Of a stretch of 64,000 bases of DNA, positions 1-7,028 are shown one piece after another. How positions within the stretch are numbered: position 1 is the first letter of the stretch; each line of letters starts with the position of its first letter. Under the pieces are notes generated by a model. It saw nothing but the letters and a program-made list of their open reading frames with translations. It was not told the origin of the DNA and ran no database searches. The DNA comes from Acidobacteriota bacterium (lineage in GTDB: Bacteria; Acidobacteriota; Terriglobia; Acidiferrales; UBA7541), in assembly GCA_003225295.1 (NCBI GenBank), contig QHYZ01000051.1, positions 1 to 64,000 of the forward strand, read 5' to 3'. The position numbers were made by a program, and so were the translations under genes.

Positions 1-1
1 A

Positions 2-499
2 GAATTGCTCAACCAGGTGGAAAAGCAGTTGCGGCGGTATTCCCATGAACTTCGGCCAACCGTTTTGGATGATCTTGGGTGGATTCCGGCCATCCGCTTC
101 CTGGCCGAAGGAGTATCGAAACGCGCCAATCTGCCCATCCACATCAAGGTGGCGTTTGCCGGGCGGCTTCCCAGCACCACCGAGATCGCCCTCTATCGCG
201 TCGTTCAGGAAGCCCTGACCAACGCCACGAAACATGCAAAGGCCAGCCGAGTATGGATTCGAATCGACCGGCAAAATCGCGCATTGTGCTGTTCCATCGA
301 AGACGATGGCGCGGGCTTTGACGTCCAGGCCGTCCAGTCGGACTGCAAGCGAAGGGGTCTAGGACTGACCGGTATGAAGGAACGCTTGCATGCGATCGGA
401 GGAACGCTGATGATCTATTCGGCCTCTGGACAGGGAACCAAACTCTTGATGCAGCTTCCAATGGAGATTTCGAATGCCAATTCGCATCGTGCTCGCTGA
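2..499 (+). CDS. Sensor histidine kinase, NarL/DegS type (3' part only)
   Basis: This is the C-terminal part of a two-component sensor kinase; the gene starts left of the window, so the sensory domain is not seen. The reading frame is open from base 2. The phospho-acceptor box of the HisKA_3 type is visible (YSHELRPTVLDDLGW, presumed phosphorylated His within SHELRP). It is followed by a HATPase_c domain with the N box (EALTNATKHA) and the G boxes (DDGAGFD and GLGLTGMKERL). The product would autophosphorylate and pass phosphate to the response regulator encoded next, whose start overlaps this gene by 26 bases, so the two are very probably co-translated. The signal sensed cannot be inferred. 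Confidence 0.93.
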   Translation, partial: ELLNQVEKQLRRYSHELRPTVLDDLGWIPAIRFLAEGVSKRANLPIHIKVAFAGRLPSTTEIALYRVVQEALTNATKHAKASRVWIRIDRQNRALCCSIEDDGAGFDVQAVQSDCKRRGLGLTGMKERLHAIGGTLMIYSASGQGTKLLMQLPMEISNANSHRAR

Positions 500-1106
500 T
501 GACCATGTCCTGGTGCGCCAGGGTTTGAAGTCCTTGCTCGAACGCGAAGGATTTCAAGTGGTGGGGGAAGCCTCCGATGGGCAAGAGGCTCTTCGTCAAG
601 TGGAGTCGCTTCAACCCGACATCGCCGTAATGGATATCAGCATGCCGACCCTGAACGGACTCAATGCCGCGCGGGAAGTGGGCCGTTCTTCTCCGAAGAC
701 CAAGACCATTCTTCTTACACAACATGACGAAGGGCAGTACATCTCCGACGCGCTGGAAGCAGGCGTGAAGGGGTATGTGCTGAAAAGCCAAGTCGCCAGC
801 GATTTGCTGCTAGCTATTCGGCAAGTTTCACGTGGGCAGGTCTATCTGAGCCCCGGGGTATCTAACGCCGTCGTGGAGGCGTATAGTTCTAAGTCGGAGA
901 AATCCAAGAGCCCTTTGACGCTGAGAGAGCGACAAGTGCTCCAATTGATCGCCGAAGGGAAATCCACCAAAGATGTGGCATCTCTGCTGGGCATCAGCGT
1001 GAAAACAGCCGAATCTCACCGCACGAGACTCATGCACAAGCTGGATATTCACGAGACGGCAAGCTTAGTGCGCTACGCCGTACGCCGAGGCATCGTACAG
1101 CCCTGA
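474..1106 (+). CDS. LuxR/NarL-family response regulator
   Basis: A 210-residue DNA-binding response regulator. The receiver domain (about residues 1-120) has the acidic pair (LADDH), the phosphorylation site Asp54 (AVMDISMP), the switch Thr (ILLTQHD) and the conserved Lys (GYVLKS). A GerE/LuxR helix-turn-helix follows at about residues 145-205 (LTLRERQVLQLIAEGKSTKD, then a recognition helix around SVKTAESHR). The ATG lies inside the end of the upstream kinase gene, so the two form a cognate pair. Targets are unknown; the secreted-protein genes starting 156 bases downstream are possible but unproven. The length is normal for the family. Confidence 0.95.
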   Translation: MPIRIVLADDHVLVRQGLKSLLEREGFQVVGEASDGQEALRQVESLQPDIAVMDISMPTLNGLNAAREVGRSSPKTKTILLTQHDEGQYISDALEAGVKGYVLKSQVASDLLLAIRQVSRGQVYLSPGVSNAVVEAYSSKSEKSKSPLTLRERQVLQLIAEGKSTKDVASLLGISVKTAESHRTRLMHKLDIHETASLVRYAVRRGIVQP

Positions 1107-1262
1107 AATACGAAATCTGTTCGGTGCGATCGATCCGGTAGACAATTTTTCGACACCAAGTTTACTAATGGCGCTTACGGTAAGGCTTGACGACTTCCTC
1201 ACTATGCATTGTGCCGGCGTGCGATAAAATAAAAAGACGAATGAATAAGGAGAATTCCTTCC

Positions 1263-2000
1263 GTGTGCTGGCACACTCTCGCCTTCATTCTTTTTTTCTT
1301 GGTGGCCGGGCTGCCCGCCTTTCCGCAGTCGCCCGATCCCTCGAGCGCCTCGCCGCAGAGCAGCCCTGCTCCCGCGCCTTGCGCGGCTAACTGCCCGCAG
1401 ACGCCTGCCAAGCCTGCAACCGCGAGTCCCGCTTCGCCGGCTAAGCCCCCCGCGAAGCCGCACAAGGTCTACACCAACGAAGATATCGACGCGCGCCCTC
1501 ATGACATCACCGTCGAAGGCGCTCGTGACCTTCTACAACAACTGAATGCCTGCGACCGCACCTGCTTCGATCAGGTCGCCCAGCGCGCAGCACTGAATGC
1601 TGGCTCCGGCCCTCGCTGGAAACTAGCGCTTCTCGACGCCATTGAAGTCGTAAAAGCCGACGTTGCCTGGCAAGGAATTCTTGGCGAGATCATCGGCGTC
1701 CAGGGGCAAGCCTGCGAGACGCAAGTCAAGAAAACGCAAGACATCCAGCGATATGCCGACTCCCGCAACATCACACCGAGCGAGTTAGCCGTCGAACGCG
1801 AGTACGAACCGAAGTTCCGCGAGGTCCAGAACCGTCTAAAGGCCGCGCTGGACCGGGCCAGCGCGCACATCGCCAAGTCTTCGCCCGGCAATCTGCAGTC
1901 TCAATATATGCACATGCAGGTCGACAAAATCGTTCATGCCACCTGCAAGATTAATGTCCCCAGGCCTCCCGATGACACTGATGATGCCGATGATCCGTGA
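1263..2000 (+). CDS. Secreted protein of unknown family, first of three tandem paralogues
   Basis: Product of 245 residues that I do not recognise. The GTG start is supported by an AAGGAG ribosome site about ten bases upstream (1246-1251) and by the signal peptide that follows it (residues 1 to about 21, hydrophobic core LAFILFFLVAGL). A Pro/Ala/Ser-rich linker runs to about residue 66. Then come two signatures shared with the next two genes: HKVYTNEDID (67-76) and a Cys pair in CDRTCF (97-102). The rest is mostly helical and charged, with a late Cys, and the tail is acidic (DDTDDADDP), like that of the third paralogue. It is probably periplasmic or exported. No catalytic motif is apparent. 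The next gene starts inside its last codons. Confidence 0.8.
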   Translation: MCWHTLAFILFFLVAGLPAFPQSPDPSSASPQSSPAPAPCAANCPQTPAKPATASPASPAKPPAKPHKVYTNEDIDARPHDITVEGARDLLQQLNACDRTCFDQVAQRAALNAGSGPRWKLALLDAIEVVKADVAWQGILGEIIGVQGQACETQVKKTQDIQRYADSRNITPSELAVEREYEPKFREVQNRLKAALDRASAHIAKSSPGNLQSQYMHMQVDKIVHATCKINVPRPPDDTDDADDP

Positions 2001-2742
2001 GGTCTGCCGCATCCGTTTTCCTGAGCGAATGTTTCTTGCGTCCGCACGCGGCGCCCATTATTTTGTTGCCTTCGTTCTGTTGCTGATCACTGGTTCGTGC
2101 GTCGCGGCGCCGCTGCAGCATTCGCAGGATCCCACTGCGAAACCGACGCACGCTGCCGCTGCGCAGCAGCCTCCGGCGGCTTCCTCCAATCCTTCTCCCC
2201 ACAGGTCAACGGAGTCCACTCCGCTGCAGAAAGCTGTTCATCAGAAAAAGGTCATCACGGAAGATGATCTCGCAAAGCCGGCACTGGTCATCTCCCTGGG
2301 AGAACTCGAAGGAGAAGAGAACAATCCGACGTGCGATCTTTCCTGCGAAGCCGAACTCCGCTCGCAGATGGGTTTCGGACCCGAACGCGAGGCTGAGTTT
2401 CGGAATCAGTTGACGCTCGCCCGCCATGAAATCGGCGACGACAAAGTATGGAATTCCACGCTGCCGGCCGCTCTTCAGGCGGCGGGGCTCTTCTGCGACC
2501 TCCAGCGCCAAAAAGCCCAGATCTTCAGCAAAGGGGTGGTGTCGCAGCCGATTCGAGACAGCGTTAATTCTCGCTTCGTCGAGCGCGAGCGCAACCTGAT
2601 CTCGCAATACAAGAATTCTGCGGGCCTCCTCACCCAGCGCGTTCAGACAGTGCAACGCTTCGCACCCTTCCGAGCCACGGTCATGCAGTATCAGTGGAAC
2701 GAAGCCACCGCAAGAGTTTGTCCGGATTACACTCTCCCATGA
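1990..2742 (+). CDS. Secreted protein of unknown family, second of three tandem paralogues
   Basis: Product of 250 residues from the ATG at 1990, which overlaps the previous stop by 11 bases; an ATG at 2029 is an alternative start. A hydrophobic segment (about residues 23-40, ending GSCVAA) is a signal peptide or lipoprotein signal. A low-complexity linker follows. The family signatures are KKVITEDDL (about 86-94) and the Cys pair in CDLSCE (about 115-120); a late Cys (CPDYTLP) closes the protein. Similarity to its two neighbours is low overall but the order of motifs is the same, so I infer old tandem duplication. The function is unknown. Confidence 0.75.
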   Translation: MIREVCRIRFPERMFLASARGAHYFVAFVLLLITGSCVAAPLQHSQDPTAKPTHAAAAQQPPAASSNPSPHRSTESTPLQKAVHQKKVITEDDLAKPALVISLGELEGEENNPTCDLSCEAELRSQMGFGPEREAEFRNQLTLARHEIGDDKVWNSTLPAALQAAGLFCDLQRQKAQIFSKGVVSQPIRDSVNSRFVERERNLISQYKNSAGLLTQRVQTVQRFAPFRATVMQYQWNEATARVCPDYTLP

Positions 2743-3518
2743 TCTCCGCCTCACGCTCTGGAGCCGTCACCGTTCTTTCGCGACCCACTCTTGCGTCGTT
2801 CTTCCTGCTGGCCCTTCTTGGCGTGCCGCCACATGCCCGGGCTCTCTCCCCGCAATCCTCCGGCGCGCCGTCGGCAGAGCAGCAGCCGGCTCAGAATCCT
2901 ACAAAGAAGAATTCCGCAAGCACCGCATCCGATTCGGCCGCTTCGAAAACGAATTCTCCCAAGGCGCATCGAGTCTTTACCAACGACGATCTCTCCCCGG
3001 GCTCCGATATTCCCATTGCTCCGGGCGCGCGCCGCCGTCTCAAGCAGCTCAATCGATGCGACCGTGCCTGCTTCAACGACGTGAAGAAACAAGCCATAAG
3101 TTTCGGTTACATCACTGCTTTTCCCCGGTCCACGCGTGAAGAGATGGACGACCGGCTCGCCAATGACATACAGGAGCTTCAAAACGATCTCAAGTGGCAG
3201 AATCTTCTTCTCGGATTGATTTCTGCGCACGTCGGTTATTGCGCCACAAGGCAGAAGAGTCCGCCACTGGACAACTCCCCGTCTCACACTCCCACGCGTG
3301 CCGAGATCCTCGAAGAAGAAGCGCGCGCGAGCCAGCCTCGCCAGGCTCCCACCAGCAACTACGGCGCGGCCGGATCGGCCGTTATGTCCTACCGCTTCAG
3401 TAGCAGACCCGATCCCCTCAAAGCTTCGCTGATGGTCCATCAATATATGGACGAGGTGCACCGAGACTGCCCCCTCTCGCAATCAACCGCGGACACTGAC
3501 GATGATCAAGATCCGTGA
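2739..3518 (+). CDS. Secreted protein of unknown family, third of three tandem paralogues
   Basis: Product of 259 residues. The ATG overlaps the previous stop as ATGA, which argues for translational coupling and fixes the start. There is a signal peptide (hydrophobic core LASFFLLALLGV, about residues 18-29) and a Ser/Ala/Lys-rich linker. The family signatures are HRVFTNDDL (77-85) and CDRACF (107-112). The C-terminus has a late Cys and an acidic tail (ADTDDDQDP), closely resembling the tail of the first paralogue. No enzymatic motif is seen. The shared CDxxCF pair could form a disulphide or bind a ligand; that is speculation. Confidence 0.8.
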   Translation: MISASRSGAVTVLSRPTLASFFLLALLGVPPHARALSPQSSGAPSAEQQPAQNPTKKNSASTASDSAASKTNSPKAHRVFTNDDLSPGSDIPIAPGARRRLKQLNRCDRACFNDVKKQAISFGYITAFPRSTREEMDDRLANDIQELQNDLKWQNLLLGLISAHVGYCATRQKSPPLDNSPSHTPTRAEILEEEARASQPRQAPTSNYGAAGSAVMSYRFSSRPDPLKASLMVHQYMDEVHRDCPLSQSTADTDDDQDP

Positions 3519-3551
3519 TCGCCGGGCCGGCACAGCCGTTTCGGCAGCAAA

Positions 3552-4805
3552 ATGCAAAATGGCTCAAGCATGAAACCCACCGAGGTTCTCCTCCTTTCCG
3601 GCCTGCTACTTGCGCTTTGTCTAACCAGTCTGTTCGCGTTATGGCGCCGCGCCAATCGAATGCAGTCCGAAGTAGACGGCGCTCCTCGCATCCGGTGGAC
3701 CTACACTCCGGGCTCCAGCCCCCTTTCCGGAATCGCTCTCGCTCCCAATGGCACCATCCATTTCGCTGCCGCTGACGGTATTTATGCACTGTCGCCCGAA
3801 GGCCGATTGCTGTGGAAATCACCGCTGCCATCAGGTCCCGTCGTGGCCGCCCCGACACTCGCGCCCAGCGGCACGCTCTATGCCGCGAGCCAGTCCGGCA
3901 TGCTCTTTGCTCTCGACGCTTCCGGAAACCTGATTTGGCAATCCGTCAGCACGCAGCACAAATTTCTCACCCCGCCAGCCCTGGAGGACGATGACGCGCT
4001 CTACGTCGCCGACGACTACACCGATTTGTTTGCGTTTGCGCCGAGGCTGGGCCCCAACCTCAATTGGAAACAAATGAGCTACAGTCCCACAGGTTCAAAA
4101 GAAGACATCTTGCTCGGCCGCAATCCGTACGGGGATGGCTGGTGGAGATCCTCTCCCGTTATCGGCGGGGACGACGTGATCTATCTCGCCCATCAGGAGT
4201 GGCTCTACCGGCTCAATCGGCGCGGCGACGTTATTTGGTTCATCCAATTACCGGTTGGGCAGCTCGATTTTCTCGCTATCAGTGCAGACGGAACGATCTA
4301 CATCGAAGGCCACAATCCGGTGTGGTTGTTCGCCATTGGCCGCGACGGCAAGCAGCGCTGGGTGGTGCGGCCCTCCAACGTCCTAAGAGGTTCTCCGGTA
4401 GTTGACAATGCCGGCGTCATTTATTTTTGCGATTCCGATTTCGTCAAGGCCATTCTGCCGGATAGCCAAAGTCACTGGTATCTTCGGTCCGACTGCAACT
4501 CCGGTCCGGCCCTCGCCGCCGATGGCACGCTCTATCTAGGAACGAACGGCCCGGAGGAGAAACAGGGCCCTCGCAAATCTTTTCTCACTGGCTTCACTCC
4601 CGATGGCCATCTCAAATGGAAGATCGAAATCCACGGAATGGTTCGCGACGCTCCCGCCATAGCTTCCGATGGAACCATCTTCTTCACTACCGATAAGGGC
4701 TACGCCTACGCCATATCTGACGCCGGATCTCCTCCTATGGACTCGCCCTGGCCGCGTTTCCAACACGACGCACAGAATTCCGGCCGGGTCCAGGTTTATC
4801 GGTAG
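3552..4805 (+). CDS. Membrane-anchored PQQ-like beta-propeller protein
   Basis: Product of 417 residues from 3552; an ATG at 3570 gives 411 residues, and neither start has a clear ribosome site. One N-terminal membrane segment (LLLSGLLLALCLTSLFALW) is followed by repeated blades of the PQQ/BamB type, each with a pattern such as APNGTIHFAAADGIYALSPE, APSGTLYAASQSGMLFALD, ADGTIYIEGHNPVWLFAIG or SDGTIFFTTDKGYAYAISD. No quinoprotein dehydrogenase active-site motif was noticed, so it is more likely a scaffold or ligand-binding propeller on the outer face of the inner membrane than an enzyme. It follows the secreted trio by 33 bases and may belong to the same transcription unit. Confidence 0.85.
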   Translation: MQNGSSMKPTEVLLLSGLLLALCLTSLFALWRRANRMQSEVDGAPRIRWTYTPGSSPLSGIALAPNGTIHFAAADGIYALSPEGRLLWKSPLPSGPVVAAPTLAPSGTLYAASQSGMLFALDASGNLIWQSVSTQHKFLTPPALEDDDALYVADDYTDLFAFAPRLGPNLNWKQMSYSPTGSKEDILLGRNPYGDGWWRSSPVIGGDDVIYLAHQEWLYRLNRRGDVIWFIQLPVGQLDFLAISADGTIYIEGHNPVWLFAIGRDGKQRWVVRPSNVLRGSPVVDNAGVIYFCDSDFVKAILPDSQSHWYLRSDCNSGPALAADGTLYLGTNGPEEKQGPRKSFLTGFTPDGHLKWKIEIHGMVRDAPAIASDGTIFFTTDKGYAYAISDAGSPPMDSPWPRFQHDAQNSGRVQVYR

Positions 4806-4843
4806 AATTCATTCATCGCGTGCAGGAGTCCGAGTTCCACATT

Positions 4844-5231
4844 ATGAACCGGAGCTTTCGCCAGTTCGTTCTCGATTACCAGTATCCGGAAGAGGTCGCT
4901 GCTTGGGACCAGGAAATCAAACTGAGCTCCTGGAGGGCCGTGCTCAGTCCTTGTAGCAGGTGTAGTGCTGGGAGTATGGATGGTTTATTCCCAGCAACAG
5001 GTCGTTCATCTGGCCCTCGGATATGTCGGCGTTCTCGGCGCGCCGCCACTGTGGGCAGTCTTGTCAGCGCCCTCAGAAACCGCGGCTCGCGTCCCGGGAC
5101 AGACGCCGCAAAGACGGCCTGAGTCCGACCGTTTTGTCGACGCCTGGCCGCCCATTGCGGGGCCTGCCACACCACAAGCGACTAGGACTTCGCCGCGTCC
5201 AAAAAAACTCGACATCCTCTGGACCATCTAG
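4844..5231 (+). pseudogene. Possible small membrane-protein gene with a frameshift
   Basis: From ATG 4844 the frame reads MNRSFRQFVLDYQYPEEVAA and runs to WRAVLS. At about 4948 the protein-like reading moves to another frame: LVAGVVLGVWMVYSQQQVVH, a membrane helix, continuing with a Pro-rich tail to the TAG at 5229-5231. Joining the two gives a plausible single-span protein of about 128 residues, which one base gained or two lost would explain. No clear ribosome site is present and I do not recognise the family. The evidence is only how protein-like the joined reading looks. Confidence 0.35.
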
Positions 5232-5276
5232 ATATTCCCAATAGCCAATCCTTCACCTGCTCCGGCATCCGCTGCT

Positions 5277-5567
5277 TCAGCCAATCATCTCCGTCCTCGT
5301 GACCTCGCGCGGCTGATCCAGCAGCGTATCCACCCGTTCGAGGAATCGCACGGTATGCGGCAATCCCGAGTGCTCCTGGAATGCCGCTGCATCCACTCAC
5401 CGCGAATGAATAAAAAAGAGCCGCCGGTCCCGCATCGAGCGGAAGATGTGAAAACTCAAGCAGCCGACCTCCTCCCTGGATAGCCCTGTCACCTTGCGCA
5501 ACACCTCCTCCACCATACTCTCCTCCCCTTCACGCGCATGCAGCCGCACAAACACATATTGTTCCAC
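5277..5567 (-). pseudogene. Antibiotic-biosynthesis-monooxygenase-like (ABM) domain gene interrupted by TGA
   Basis: On the minus strand a GTG at 5567 preceded by GGAGGG opens a 96-codon frame of ABM-fold type (VEQYVFVRLHAREGEESMVE, VGCLSFHIFRSMRDRRLFF). At codon 57 (5397-5399) there is an in-frame TGA, after which the same frame continues convincingly (VDAAAFQEHSGLPHTVRFLE) to a natural stop at 5277-5279. ABM proteins often have Trp at this place (the F-Y-E-x-W type motif), so the likely change is TGG to TGA. The total length fits the family. Such proteins are small dimeric haem or quinol monooxygenases or have unknown roles. It is a recent nonsense mutation or a base-call error. Confidence 0.8.
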
Positions 5568-6138
5568 GCTCCCTCCATCTCCCTCGGCGAAACGCTCGCA
5601 CCGCGGCGATCTTCGCCTCCCCGGCGGCAAAACGCGACAGCCAATTTGCCTCCAGTTGTCCTTCCTTCTGCTCTTGGTAGGCTGGTGTTCAGACCAGCTC
5701 GTAGACGCTCCGGTCGTGGCCGCTCGAACTGTTTGTCATGAAGGTTTCTTCTGGGAGTCAGCTTCCGGAATGGGGGGCTCCGAGCATTGGTGAGTCGGAC
5801 TCGGGATCTGCGGCTGAGCCTGAATCCCAGGCCGTATCGGTGTCTTCGTCACGGCAAGCGCCTAAGGTGTGCGCACGGGTCCCCCGAGGCGGTCGGAATA
5901 GGCTCCCACCTTTCCCACCTCTGTTCGCAGGTAAATACCAGTGTTTAGTTATGGTTAGTGAGGATCCCGAAAGGGCGCGGCTTCTGATGCGGGCGAGGGC
6001 TAGCGCATCGTTGGTCCCGGTTTTCGGCTCCGTTCTAGTACATCGGTACTTCTTAAAATTGAATCGATTTTGTATCCGGAGTCCTATTGTTCCCTGGGTC
6101 TCACCCGGATACACTTTTCCTTCGATCAGGAGGCTTCT
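5568..6138. other. Intergenic stretch without a supported gene
   Basis: I see no open frame with a family signature here on either strand. The minus-strand frame of the ABM gene can be extended upstream to about 5630, but the extension is low-complexity and the GTG at 5567 has the ribosome site. The last part carries the AGGAGG ribosome site (6129-6133 plus flanking A) of the PilZ gene. No riboswitch-like fold was recognised. Confidence 0.5.
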
Positions 6139-6471
6139 TTGACTGGTTCTGAACGCCGCACTACCCAGCGCTTTTCCATGCGGCTGCCGCTCACCGTCCG
6201 TTGGACCACGGGAGCCGCAGTGGGTGAGACTAGCACCGAGTCACGGGACGTCAGCTCCCGCGGCGTCTACTTCTTCCTTTCCAAGGATGTCAGGGAAGGC
6301 TCGCCCGTTGAGATTCTTCTGACCCTTCCGAACGAGATCACTCTGGCCGGACCTGTACGGGTCCGCTGCCTCGGCCGCGTGCAGCGCACCGAGCCTCGCG
6401 AAGAAGGCGCAATTGGCGTGGTTGCCGCCATTGAGCGCTACGAATTCCTTCGCGGCGACGAAGATAAGTAG
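6139..6471 (+). CDS. PilZ-domain protein
   Basis: A small single-domain protein of 110 residues. The TTG at 6139 is chosen because it lies five bases after a perfect AGGAGG and gives the usual PilZ start (TGSERRTTQRFSMRLPL). PilZ domains typically bind cyclic di-GMP through an N-terminal RxxxR-type motif and a D/NxSxxG motif. Here the sequences are RRTTQRF (about residues 6-12) and RDVSSRGVYF, in which D-V-S-S-R-G fits the second motif. It probably acts in the cytoplasm as a c-di-GMP receptor for motility, polysaccharide output or a partner protein. No neighbour reveals the partner. Confidence 0.85.
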   Translation: MTGSERRTTQRFSMRLPLTVRWTTGAAVGETSTESRDVSSRGVYFFLSKDVREGSPVEILLTLPNEITLAGPVRVRCLGRVQRTEPREEGAIGVVAAIERYEFLRGDEDK

Positions 6472-7028
6472 AGAGTTCCGGGAAGGGAAGTCCCGCGCTT
6501 CCTGGTTCACGGCCGCCCAAGATTTTGCGGCGGCAAAAAATCCGCAGGCCGAACTTGCAGCGCTTTCACGGCCCTGCGCTCATAAAAGTTCTTGAACACC
6601 TTTCTGCCTCTGCGGCAGGGGGAATTCTTGACGAGTTTCTTGCTCGCTCACTGCGGAGGCGGGCAGGATAAGCCGGGGTGCCTTGGCCCCTCAGCGAAGC
6701 TACCCCGGCACTGTTTTCTTGTAGCCATTCGAATCTGGTATTTTTCCACTCCCCCTCGTTCGTAGATGATTCGCTACTCGCTGTGTCCCCGTCTTCGAAT
6801 CCGCTCACGTCGCTGGTCTTCCCATCCGGCCCCCGTTACCTCTGCGCCGCCTGTACTTGCGGGCAGGCGATTTCTTCGGCGCGGATAGGAGAGGATAAAG
6901 GTAGCCCAGCGGAGAGCGAACTATAACGGGGAATTCGCACCATACCCGGAAGAATTCGAAAGCAAAGAACTCGAAAAGGTTGCCAGGCGCGATCGCGCGC
7001 CCGGTTTGAGCCGTGGGAGTGCGCTAGC
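6472..7028. other. Intergenic stretch without a supported gene
   Basis: About 550 bases in which I see no credible coding frame. A short GC-rich inverted repeat with a purine-rich flank lies near 6510-6535 but has no T-tract on either strand, so I do not call a terminator. The end should hold the promoter of the pentapeptide-repeat gene; no clear -35/-10 pair could be fixed. Confidence 0.45.

Noticed and set aside
1184-1232. TTGACG and TAAAAT as a promoter for the secreted trio
   Set aside because: The two boxes are too far apart (more than 30 bases) to form a standard promoter.
5930-6070. Possible cyclic di-GMP riboswitch before the PilZ gene
   Set aside because: The region was checked for the GEMM core and the expected conserved segments are not there.
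6500-6545. Possible terminator after the PilZ gene
   Set aside because: The inverted repeat is followed by A residues on the plus strand and by no T-tract on the minus strand.
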